NCBI GenBank assembly: GCA_963843685.1
Contig: CAWJLO010000009.1
Coordinates: 47,269-111,268 of the forward strand
Length of the DNA stretch: 64,000 nucleotides
Direction of reading: 5' to 3'
Source of the DNA: DASQHL01 sp963843685
GTDB taxonomy: Bacteria; Chloroflexota; Dehalococcoidia; DSTF01; JACRBR01
Part shown: in pieces, positions 45,172-53,027 of the stretch
How the letters are laid out: every line of letters begins with the position of its first letter
How positions within the stretch are numbered: the first letter of the stretch is position 1
Notes under the pieces: generated by a model
What the model saw: only the letters and a program-made list of their open reading frames with translations
Database searches by the model: none
Told to the model about the DNA's origin: nothing
Program-made: the position numbers and the translations under genes

Positions 45172-45879
45172 ATGCCCGTGATCACGGTGTCGGGCCGCCT
45201 TGCGAGCGGCGCCCGCGAACTGGCTCAGGCCGTGGCGCGGGAGATGCAACTCGACTACGTGGACCGCGAGATCCTGGTAGAGGCGGCGCGGGAGATGGGC
45301 GTCACCGTCGAGGCCATGGAACAGCGCGATCAACGCACCGCCACGCTCGGTGAGCGGCTGGCATCGACGATGCGCACGCTCCTGGAGCGCTCGGCGAGTG
45401 CCGGCACCATCGACCCGATGACGGGCGGCCTGGAGGGAGTCCTTGGGCAGACGTACGGAGAAGCCGCCGAGCTGCCGGCCGACACACCGAGCGGCCAGCT
45501 CGACGACAACAGCTACCTTCGGACCCTCACGTCCATCATCACCGACCTCGCGGCGCGCGGGGACGTCGTGATCCTCGGCCGCGGCAGCCAGGTGATCCTG
45601 CAGCATCACGCGGATGCGTTCCACGTGTACGTGTCGGCGCCCAGGGATCAGCGGGTCGAGGTTCTCGCGGCGCGCGAGAGCATGGCGCCGGAGGAAGCGC
45701 AGCGACGCATCAAGAAGAGCGATCAGAACCGGCAGGAGTTCCATCGCCGGTACTTCAAAACGGACGCCGAGAATCCGCTGCTCTATGACGTGATGCTGAA
45801 CGGTGGACGGCTCACCGAGGGGCTCATGGTGAGCCTCGTAACGACGGCGGCACGCCAACGGACGCCGCGACCCGGATGA
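45172..45879 (+). CDS. Cytidylate kinase-like family protein
   Basis: A 235-residue AAK6/cytidylate-kinase-like P-loop protein: MPVITVSGRLASGARELAQAV, LDYVDREILVEAARE, then VVILGRGSQVIL and a C-terminal lid region. The ATG at 45172 follows a GGAGG box at 8-base spacing and matches the usual family start. Earlier in-frame starts overlap a TACAAT promoter-like box (45138-45143). The real substrate of this family is not established. Confidence 0.85.
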   Translation: MPVITVSGRLASGARELAQAVAREMQLDYVDREILVEAAREMGVTVEAMEQRDQRTATLGERLASTMRTLLERSASAGTIDPMTGGLEGVLGQTYGEAAELPADTPSGQLDDNSYLRTLTSIITDLAARGDVVILGRGSQVILQHHADAFHVYVSAPRDQRVEVLAARESMAPEEAQRRIKKSDQNRQEFHRRYFKTDAENPLLYDVMLNGGRLTEGLMVSLVTTAARQRTPRPG

Positions 45880-45895
45880 AGACGGGAGGACGACG

Positions 45896-46237
45896 ATGTA
45901 CCTGAGCCCGGAAGCGCAGCGACTGCTGGAAGACGTCCAGCGAGCGCACGCACAACTGATCGATCACTATCAGGCCGACGAGTCGCACCGACGCGGGTTC
46001 CGCGCGGTATACGAAGCGCTGGAGTCCGCGCTCGGCGACATGGACGATGCGCACCTGAACGCCGCCACCGGCGGGCGCTCCCCTGCTGAAGTGCTGGTGC
46101 ACGTGGCGGAGCACGACCGCATGCTGGAGGAGGCGACGCGTCTCGGGGTGGAGCACATGGTCGTGCACGGCCTGGAGCACGCGCGCGATCTCTGGGTCGC
46201 CCGCATGCCTGCCGGGAAGCCGGCGCCGCACGCCTGA
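45896..46237 (+). CDS. Small hypothetical, possibly DinB-like
   Basis: A 113-residue helical protein (MYLSPEAQRLLEDVQRAHAQ) with a His in VLVHVAEHDRMLEEA. The pattern is consistent with a DinB-type metal site, but the match is weak. It lies between the kinase and plsY with gaps of 16 and 2 bases, so these genes form an operon. Function unknown. Confidence 0.7.
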   Translation: MYLSPEAQRLLEDVQRAHAQLIDHYQADESHRRGFRAVYEALESALGDMDDAHLNAATGGRSPAEVLVHVAEHDRMLEEATRLGVEHMVVHGLEHARDLWVARMPAGKPAPHA

Positions 46238-46239
46238 CG

Positions 46240-46914
46240 ATGCTGGAAGCGGCGGCGATCGCCGTCTCGTACCTGATCGGCTCAGTGCCCGTCGCGTGGC
46301 TCGTGGGCCGGCTACGCCGCGGCATCGACATCCGTGATTACGGCAGCGGCAACGTCGGCGCGTCGAACGTGTGGCAGAGCGTCTCTCACGCGCTGGTCGT
46401 GCCCGTGGGCCTCGCACAGGCCGGGCAAGGATTTGCCGGGGTGTACGTCGGGAAGGCGCTGGGTGCGGGCGACGCCGGAGCGGTGGCATCGGGGCTCGCC
46501 GTCATCGTGGCGCACGACTGGAACCCCTGGTTGGGGTTCCAGGGCGGCCGCGGCATCGGCCCTTCGATCGGCTTCATGCTGGCGCTGGCGCCGTTCGATG
46601 CGCTTCCCGTATTCATCCTCATCGCGCTGTCCGGCGTGCGCTTCAACCAGGCTCCGCTGAGCGTGGCCATCGCGCTGCTCGTAGCGCCGCTGGCGGCACT
46701 GATCGGCGGCGAGCACGCGGCGGTCGTCGCAGGATTGGGAGTCGTGGCGGGGATCGCATTCGTGAAGCGCCTGGTCGCGAACGGACCACCGGCGCCGGAA
46801 CTGCCACGGCCTGCCGTCTGGACAACCCGCCTGCTCCACGACCGCGACATCCGCGATCGCGACGCCTGGGTGCGTCGCGGCGTCGTCACGGCGACCGACC
46901 GACGCGGCGGCTGA
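46240..46914 (+). CDS. plsY: Glycerol-3-phosphate acyltransferase PlsY
   Basis: A 224-residue membrane acyltransferase. It uses acyl-phosphate to acylate glycerol-3-phosphate, the first step of phospholipid synthesis. Family motifs are YLIGSVPVAWLVGRL, the acyl-phosphate loop YGSGNVGASNVWQ and the HDWNPWLGFQGGRGIGPSIG loop. The C-terminal about 40 residues are charged and extend beyond the usual core. Confidence 0.9.
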   Translation: MLEAAAIAVSYLIGSVPVAWLVGRLRRGIDIRDYGSGNVGASNVWQSVSHALVVPVGLAQAGQGFAGVYVGKALGAGDAGAVASGLAVIVAHDWNPWLGFQGGRGIGPSIGFMLALAPFDALPVFILIALSGVRFNQAPLSVAIALLVAPLAALIGGEHAAVVAGLGVVAGIAFVKRLVANGPPAPELPRPAVWTTRLLHDRDIRDRDAWVRRGVVTATDRRGG

Positions 46915-46992
46915 CGCGGCGAACTCGCAACGAGTATGAAGCCGGGCAGTTGGCTACACTGCTCCGTGTCCACCCTCCACCGATCACGATCC

Positions 46993-48393
46993 ATGAACCT
47001 GGGACGTCTACGGCTTGTCCTGCTCGCGGCGCTTCTGCTCTGCCTCGTGGCAGCGACCGCCTGCGGCGGCTCCGATCCTGTTCCGACCGCCACGCCGACA
47101 CTCACCAGCGTGCCGGCGACGGCCACTCCCGCCGGCCCGACGGCAACACCGACGCCGGACCTCGCCGTGCTGCTGCGGGACGGCGGCATCTCGATCATTC
47201 AGACCGCGTACGATCGCCTCATGGACGAGTACATCGACCCGTTGCAGCCGCAAGCACTTCTCACGCAAGCCTGGAACGGCGTGTCGGGTGAGGCACGGGC
47301 GGAGGGGCTGTCGGTGCCCGCCACACCTGCGTATACAGGCGACCGCGTCGCGGATTTCGCTGCGTTCCGCGCGGCGTACGTGCCGCTCGCGAACTCCGTC
47401 CAGGAGGCGAAGCTGCTGCGGTTCGCCGCGATCCGCACGATGGCATCGAGCCTGAACGACTGCCACACGTTCTTCCTTACCCCGACCTCCAGCGACACGC
47501 TGCTGGAGGCCCGAAACGGGAACGGCTCGGTCGGCATCGGCGTAGAGCTGCTGGACATCCCACCGGCCGTGACGGAGGTGATCGCCGGCAGCCCTGCTGA
47601 TCGTGCAGGCGTCCGGCCCGGCGACCGCGTAATCGCGGTCAACGGCACCGACACATCGTCGATAGCGCCGGGGCCGGCATTTGACCTGATCAACGGCGAG
47701 GAAGGCACATCGGTCACGGTCACGCTGCGGCGGCCCGGCCAGGCCGCGCCGATCACACTGACCATGACGCGTGAGCGCGTCGTGCCGCAGAACGTGGAGT
47801 CGCGCGTCATCGATCCCGGGACACCCAACGCGATCGGCTACGTGCGCATCCGCGAATTCATCGCCGGCGGCGTGGCGGGGCCGCTGCGCGACGCGCTCAC
47901 CGGCTTCGAGAGCCAGGGCGTGGCGAAGTGGATCATCGACGTTCGCGGCAACCCCGGGGGCTTCCTCGACAACGACGCCGCCAGTCTCTTCATCAAGGAC
48001 GGCGTGATCGTACGGCGACGCGGCCGCGACGGCGCGACGGGGGAGGACAAAGCATCCGGGAAGGTGCTGCCCGTAATCCGGCCGACGGTGTTGCTCACAG
48101 ACAACCGCACCGGGTCGGTGGCGGAGATGTTCGCCGCGGCGCTCCAGGACTACGGCGTCGCGTACGTCATCGGCGCGACGACGAACGGGTGCGCGGGGTT
48201 CACGGACATTCAGCCGCTCGGCGACGGCTCCTCGCTCGCGGTGACGACAGGTGAGACGGACATGCCGCGCACGGGCAAGCCGCTGCACGGCGTCGGCGTG
48301 GTGCCGGACGAACCCGTCGCGCGCACAGAGACGGACATCGCGGACGGCCGCGATCCGCAGCTCGACGCCGCGATCGCGCATCTTTCCCAGTGA
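46993..48393 (+). CDS. S41 family C-terminal processing protease, lipoprotein
   Basis: A 466-residue exported protease. The ATG at 46993 starts a lipoprotein signal (LVLLAALLLCLVAATAC) followed by a Pro/Thr-rich linker (VPTATPTLTSVPATATP). A PDZ domain contains VIAGSPADRAGVRPGDRVIAVNG split at its carboxylate-binding loop. The protease core has DVRGNPGGFLDN and the catalytic Ser in TDNRTGSVAEMFAAAL; the Lys lies further on. Tail-specific proteases act on periplasmic or surface proteins. A TACACT box lies 32 bases upstream. Confidence 0.9.
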   Translation: MNLGRLRLVLLAALLLCLVAATACGGSDPVPTATPTLTSVPATATPAGPTATPTPDLAVLLRDGGISIIQTAYDRLMDEYIDPLQPQALLTQAWNGVSGEARAEGLSVPATPAYTGDRVADFAAFRAAYVPLANSVQEAKLLRFAAIRTMASSLNDCHTFFLTPTSSDTLLEARNGNGSVGIGVELLDIPPAVTEVIAGSPADRAGVRPGDRVIAVNGTDTSSIAPGPAFDLINGEEGTSVTVTLRRPGQAAPITLTMTRERVVPQNVESRVIDPGTPNAIGYVRIREFIAGGVAGPLRDALTGFESQGVAKWIIDVRGNPGGFLDNDAASLFIKDGVIVRRRGRDGATGEDKASGKVLPVIRPTVLLTDNRTGSVAEMFAAALQDYGVAYVIGATTNGCAGFTDIQPLGDGSSLAVTTGETDMPRTGKPLHGVGVVPDEPVARTETDIADGRDPQLDAAIAHLSQ

Positions 48394-48418
48394 CGGGCGG
48401 GGTCCGACGGCGTCCGGC

Positions 48419-48447
48419 TTGGGCGCCGGGAGAGCCGCCCGTATACT
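48419..48447 (+). promoter_or_regulatory. Promoter of lysA
   Basis: TTGGGC (48419-48424) and TATACT (48442-48447) are separated by exactly 17 bases. The -10 ends 9 bases before the lysA ATG, leaving a very short leader. Confidence 0.6.
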
Positions 48448-48456
48448 CGATTCACC

Positions 48457-49782
48457 ATGCCGTTCGACCCTGCGTACGAGAGCATCTTCCCGCGCACGAC
48501 GGCGGTGCGAGGCGGCCGTCTCAGCATCGGCGGGCTCGACGCGTATGAGCTGACGCGACAGTTCGGCTCGCCGCTCTACATCTTCGACGAAACGGAGATC
48601 CGCGAGACGTGTCGCGAATACGTGCGCGCCTTTACGTCCCGGCACGCCGATACGGAGATCACGTACGCGTCAAAGGCCTACCTCAGCCGCTTCATGGCCT
48701 CGATCGCACGTGACGAGGGCATCGGTCTGGACATCGTCTCCGGCGGTGAGCTGGCCATCGCGCTGTCCGCGGGCTTTCCGGCCGTCCGCTGTCATTTCCA
48801 CGGCAACAACAAGGGCGAGGACGAGATCCGGGAAGCCATCGAGGCGGGAATAGGCCGCATCATTGTCGACAACTTCCACGAGCTGGAGCTGGTTGACACG
48901 ATCGCGGCGGCGGCCGGTGTCACGCAGGCGATCGTGCTGCGGCTCTCACCGGGCGTAGACGCGCACACGCACGCCAAGACGACGACGGGCACGCTCGACA
49001 GCAAGTTCGGCCTGCCGATCTCTACCGGCGCGGCCGAACAGGCCGTCGCGGATGCGCAGCGCGCGAAGCACCTCGATCTCGTCGGGTTGCACTGTCACCT
49101 GGGATCGCCGCTCTTCGATCTGACGCCGTACGACGAAGCCAACGCCGTCATGCTGACGTTCGCGGCTCAGATGGTGAAAGACCACCGCCTGCGCTTGCGC
49201 GAATACAGCCCCGGCGGCGGCTTCGCCTCGCAGTACGTGCGCGAAAAGCCCGCGCCGCCCGTCGAAGAGTACGCGGACGTGATCGTCTCATCGTTCAAGA
49301 AGCGCTGCGCGGAGCACCGGCTACCGCTACCGCATCTCTTCGTTGAGCCGGGGCGCTCGCTCGTCAACCGCGCCGGTGTCACGCTCTACACCGTGGGCGC
49401 GCGGAAGGAGATCGAGGGGCTGCGGACGTGGGTGTCGGTCGACGGCGGGATGGCGGACAATGTCCGGCCCGCGATGTACGGCGCGGAGTACGAGGCAGTC
49501 GTCGTGAACCGCGCTGACGACGATCCCGTCGAGACGGTGACGATCGCCGGGAAGTACTGCGAGTCGGGTGACATCCTGGTGAAGGACGTACGGCTGCCGG
49601 CGACGCAGCCGGGCGACGTGATCGCGCTGCCCGCATCGGGCGCCTACTGCCTGACGATGGCGAGCAACTACAACATGTCGCTCAAGCCGGCGGTCGTGGC
49701 CGTGAAGGACGGCGCCGCCCGCCTGGTGCGCCGCCGCGAGACCTACGCGGACCTGCTGGCGACGGACGTCTGGACGGATTGA
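48457..49782 (+). CDS. lysA: Diaminopimelate decarboxylase
   Basis: A 441-residue PLP-dependent decarboxylase, the last step of lysine synthesis. The PLP Lys is in YASKAYLSR, GLHCHLGSPLF is the second helix motif, and SPGGGFASQYV, FVEPGRSLVNRAG and YCESGD(I)LVKD follow. The next gene, a hydroxyacid dehydrogenase, starts 4 bases after its stop. Confidence 0.95.
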   Translation: MPFDPAYESIFPRTTAVRGGRLSIGGLDAYELTRQFGSPLYIFDETEIRETCREYVRAFTSRHADTEITYASKAYLSRFMASIARDEGIGLDIVSGGELAIALSAGFPAVRCHFHGNNKGEDEIREAIEAGIGRIIVDNFHELELVDTIAAAAGVTQAIVLRLSPGVDAHTHAKTTTGTLDSKFGLPISTGAAEQAVADAQRAKHLDLVGLHCHLGSPLFDLTPYDEANAVMLTFAAQMVKDHRLRLREYSPGGGFASQYVREKPAPPVEEYADVIVSSFKKRCAEHRLPLPHLFVEPGRSLVNRAGVTLYTVGARKEIEGLRTWVSVDGGMADNVRPAMYGAEYEAVVVNRADDDPVETVTIAGKYCESGDILVKDVRLPATQPGDVIALPASGAYCLTMASNYNMSLKPAVVAVKDGAARLVRRRETYADLLATDVWTD

Positions 49783-49786
49783 GAAG

Positions 49787-50851
49787 ATGACGCACATCCT
49801 TGTCACGTTCGCGCTGGAGCCCGAGCTGGTGGAGCAGATTCGAGCCGTCCGGCCGGAAGACATCGAGATCGAACTGCTGGGCCAAGACCAGCGGCGGCTG
49901 CTACGTGGGTTCAAGTATCCGAGTGAGCGCGAACGTGAGGCCGTGGCGGAAGGACTGCACGGCGCATTCGAGCGCGCGGAGGTGGTCTTCGGGTTCTGGG
50001 GCACGGAGCTGCACTACGCGCTCATCGACGCGGCGGGCATGGGCGGGAATCCGCCGGAGAAGCTCTCGGACGTGGCCCCACGGCTGAAGTGGATACAGCT
50101 CACCTCCGCCGGCGCCGACCGGCTGCTCAACAGTGGCTTCATCGAGCAGGGGATCACCGTCACGACCGTCAGCGGTCTCCACGCCACGCCGATCGGTGAG
50201 TTCGTGCTCAGCGCGATCTTGATGTTCGCGAAGGGCGCGCCGGGATACGTGCGGGCGCAGCTCCGGCATGAGTGGACGCGCTTCGCGCCGTCGGAGCTAT
50301 ACGGCAAGACCGTCGGCATCGTCGGCATGGGCCACATCGGTACAGAGGTAGGCAGGCTGGCGAAGGCGTTCGGTTGCAGGGTCCTGGCGACGACGCGCTC
50401 GGCAACGGAGCGGCACAGCACGCCAGAAGCCGATGACGTGATGCCGGCGGCGGAGCTGCATCGGTTGCTCGCCGAGAGCGACTACGTGGTGCTGAGCATG
50501 CCGCTGACGGCGGAGACGCGCGGCATGATCGGAGAGGCGGAGCTGCGCGCCATGAAGCCAACTGCGGTGCTGGTGAACATCGCGCGGGGCGCCGTAGTCG
50601 TCGAGGAGGCGCTCATGCGCGCGCTTCGCGAGGGCTGGATCGCGGGCGCGGCGCTCGACGTGTTCGAGAAAGAGCCGTTGCCGCCGGATAGCCCGTTGTG
50701 GGATATGGAGAACGTGCTCGTAACGCCGCACATCAGCGGCGGCACGGAGATCTACAACCAGCGCGCGGTGACGATCTTTACGGACAATCTGCACCGCTAC
50801 CTGGCGGGCGAGCCGCTGCTCAACGTCGTCGACCCGGCGCGTGGCTACTGA
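49787..50851 (+). CDS. D-2-hydroxyacid dehydrogenase family protein
   Basis: A 354-residue NAD-dependent dehydrogenase. The Rossmann loop is GIVGMGHIGTEVGRLAKAFG, the catalytic Arg is in NIARGAVVVEEA, the Glu in FEKEPLPPDS and the His in VTPHISGG. It is a distant paralogue of the gene at 4052-5023. It overlaps the start of tsaB by 11 bases, so they are co-translated. Confidence 0.92.
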   Translation: MTHILVTFALEPELVEQIRAVRPEDIEIELLGQDQRRLLRGFKYPSEREREAVAEGLHGAFERAEVVFGFWGTELHYALIDAAGMGGNPPEKLSDVAPRLKWIQLTSAGADRLLNSGFIEQGITVTTVSGLHATPIGEFVLSAILMFAKGAPGYVRAQLRHEWTRFAPSELYGKTVGIVGMGHIGTEVGRLAKAFGCRVLATTRSATERHSTPEADDVMPAAELHRLLAESDYVVLSMPLTAETRGMIGEAELRAMKPTAVLVNIARGAVVVEEALMRALREGWIAGAALDVFEKEPLPPDSPLWDMENVLVTPHISGGTEIYNQRAVTIFTDNLHRYLAGEPLLNVVDPARGY

Positions 50852-51554
50852 CCGCTCCGTGGAGCTGAGCATTGAGGCGGCATCCGACGACGTCGGCGTC
50901 GCCCTCTCCGTCGATAGCGTCGTCGCGCTGATGGCCACGTGGGAGACGCGCCAGAACCACTCCGTGGAGCTGCTGCCGAACATCGACCGCCTGCTGACAG
51001 ATGCCGGACGCGACAAGCGCGACGTCGCCGCCGTGTTTGTCGATATCGGGCCTGGCGGCTACGCGGGTTTGCGCGTCGGGGTGAGCGTCGCCAAAGCGCT
51101 GGCGCACGCGCTCGGTGTGCCGCTGGCGGGCGTCGGTCGTCTCGAGCTGGATGCGCTTTCCGTCGCGACGGAGGCCGAGGAACGGCGCATCATCGCCGTC
51201 CACCGCGCCGGCCGGGGCGAGGTTGCCTGGGCGGGGTACCGACACCGCGCGGACGCGTGGAGCGAGGAGATGCCGCCGCGCATCACCAAGCCGGTCGAGC
51301 TGCACGGCGCCATCGAGCGCGGAGACGCCGTCACGGGCGACATCGACGACGATACGGCAGCCGCCATCGCGCATTCGGGTGCGATCGTCGTTTCCGCGCA
51401 CGAGCATCGCGTCGTGACGCTGGCGCGGGCCGGACATGCGCGCCTGCTGGCGCGGCGATTGGATGACGCTACGGCGCTGGTGCCCCTATACTTGCGTGCG
51501 CCGGCGATCGGCCCGGCGCCATCGTCCGCATCGAAGCAAACGCCCGCCCGTTAG
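50841..51554 (+). CDS. tsaB: tRNA threonylcarbamoyladenosine biosynthesis protein TsaB
   Basis: A 237-residue ASKHA-fold protein that supports TsaD in t6A37 synthesis. Family pieces are LSIEAASDDVGVAL, VFVDIGPGGYAGLRVGVSVAKALA and a variable C-terminal domain. The GTG at 50841 overlaps the previous gene. tsaE is elsewhere in the window (28507-28986); tsaD is not seen. Confidence 0.9.
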   Translation: MATDRSVELSIEAASDDVGVALSVDSVVALMATWETRQNHSVELLPNIDRLLTDAGRDKRDVAAVFVDIGPGGYAGLRVGVSVAKALAHALGVPLAGVGRLELDALSVATEAEERRIIAVHRAGRGEVAWAGYRHRADAWSEEMPPRITKPVELHGAIERGDAVTGDIDDDTAAAIAHSGAIVVSAHEHRVVTLARAGHARLLARRLDDATALVPLYLRAPAIGPAPSSASKQTPAR

Positions 51555-51583
51555 TGGCGCGCCCCGTCAAAGGAGCCTCTTTC

Positions 51584-52033
51584 TTGGAACGCACGCTTGT
51601 CCTGATCAAGCCTGACGCCATGCAGCGCGGACTCGCCGGCGAGGTGATCTCGCGGCTGGAACGCCGCGGGCTGAAGATCGCCGCAATCCGCATGCTGAAG
51701 GTCAGCACAACGCTGGCGAAGAAGCACTACGCGGAGCACGACGGCAAGCCGTTCTTTCCCGGGCTGGTCGAGTACATCACGTCGTCGCCCATCATCGCTG
51801 CCGTGTTCGAGGGGCAGAACGCGATCAAGGCCGTGCGCCAGACGTTCGGCGCGACGAATCCGATCGAGGCGGCGCCGGGCAGCGTCCGCGCGGACTTCGG
51901 GCTCGAGAAGGGCCGCAACCTGACGCACGCCAGCGACTCGCCGGCGAGCGCGAAGCGGGAGATCGCGCTCTTCTTCGGCGACGTGCCGCCGATCTCGTGG
52001 AAGCGCGACACAGACCGCTGGATCTTCGAGTAG
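51584..52033 (+). CDS. ndk: Nucleoside diphosphate kinase
   Basis: A 149-residue Ndk that balances NTP pools. TLVLIKPDAMQRGLAGEV starts the fold, and the active-site His is in NLTHASDSPASAKREIALFF split around the Kpn-loop. The TTG at 51584 (after a GGAG box) gives the normal length of about 150; the open frame extends 10 codons upstream into the tsaB end. Confidence 0.95.
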   Translation: MERTLVLIKPDAMQRGLAGEVISRLERRGLKIAAIRMLKVSTTLAKKHYAEHDGKPFFPGLVEYITSSPIIAAVFEGQNAIKAVRQTFGATNPIEAAPGSVRADFGLEKGRNLTHASDSPASAKREIALFFGDVPPISWKRDTDRWIFE

Positions 52034-52042
52034 GCGGCCTGG

Positions 52043-52534
52043 TCAGAGCGGCAGCTTCATCCCGACGTACCCGGGCACGAAGCCGAGCCGCTGATAGAAG
52101 CGATGTGCGTCCTTGCGGGCGACGTTACTGGTGAGTTGCACGCGGGTGCAGCCAGCTTGGCGCGCTTCCTCGATCGCCCATCGCATCATCACGGCACCGA
52201 TGCCCCGGCCGCGGAGCCGCTCATCCACGATCACCGATTCGATTTCGGACACACGCTCACCGCCGCGCTGCAGGTGACGAATGAAGGTGCGCTGAAACGC
52301 GCCGACGATCTCGCCGGCCAGCTCCGCGACGAAGACGGCGTTGTCCGGATCAGTCTCTATGGCGGCGAACGCGTCGTAGTACCGCTGAGGCAGCGGCGGG
52401 CCGAGGTCCTCGCGCACCTCGCCGGCGATGGCCTCCTGCTGCAGGAGTTCGACAATGCGAGGCAGATCGTGCGCTGAGGCGAGGCGGATCGTCACGCGCG
52501 CGAGAATGTCTTCGGAGACCACCCAGGATGGCAT
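52043..52534 (-). CDS. GNAT family N-acetyltransferase
   Basis: A 163-residue acetyltransferase: VTIRLASAHDLPRIVELL, the acetyl-CoA loop VIVDERLRGRGIGAVMMRWAIEEAR and RVQLTSNVARKDAHRFYQRLGF. A GTG 13 codons in may be the true start. The substrate is unknown. It converges with ndk. Confidence 0.9.
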   Translation of the reverse strand: MPSWVVSEDILARVTIRLASAHDLPRIVELLQQEAIAGEVREDLGPPLPQRYYDAFAAIETDPDNAVFVAELAGEIVGAFQRTFIRHLQRGGERVSEIESVIVDERLRGRGIGAVMMRWAIEEARQAGCTRVQLTSNVARKDAHRFYQRLGFVPGYVGMKLPL

Positions 52535-52561
52535 GCGGCGATTGTAGCCGAGGGCGAACAG

Positions 52562-53020
52562 TCAGGCCTCGTGCGTCCGCATCTCTTCGAAGCCGAGCGG
52601 ATCGAGCCTGGACATGTAGGACTCCAGCGCACCCCAGCGGTACGCCGGCGCGTCGACTTCCACCCCGTCCGGGAGGTCGCGCTTCACGAGGTCTACGGCC
52701 ACCTCGACCATCGCGCTCGGGATCGGCGCGTGTCGCATCTGCTCGACGATCACGCGCGCGGGGCCGCGGACGCCGTACACCATCCCATCGCCGATGACTT
52801 CGACCATCGCGCGGCCGCGCTCGCGGATGTTGCGCAGCGACTGCGTGCGGTGGTCGATGCAGAGACGCAGTGTGTGCGGGTCCTTTGCGACGGCCCAGTT
52901 CATGACCATCGTGTAGGGCCAGCCTTCGCCGTCAACGGTCGCCACGACGACGAGACGACCGCCGGAGAGAAAGCGCACGAGTTCGTCCGGCATCTCGCCG
53001 CTCGTCGGCACACTCGCCAT
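52562..53020 (-). CDS. Pyridoxamine 5'-phosphate oxidase family protein
   Basis: A 152-residue split-barrel flavin-binding-like protein starting MASVPTSGEMPDELVRFL, with GRLVVVATVDGEGWPYTMVM and LCIDHRTQSLRNIRERGRAMVEV. The family includes FMN- and F420-dependent enzymes, and F420 is available in this organism, but the cofactor is not visible in sequence. The large upstream open frame is antisense to the gyrA tail and is excluded. Confidence 0.85.
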   Translation of the reverse strand: MASVPTSGEMPDELVRFLSGGRLVVVATVDGEGWPYTMVMNWAVAKDPHTLRLCIDHRTQSLRNIRERGRAMVEVIGDGMVYGVRGPARVIVEQMRHAPIPSAMVEVAVDLVKRDLPDGVEVDAPAYRWGALESYMSRLDPLGFEEMRTHEA

Positions 53021-53027
53021 CGGTCTG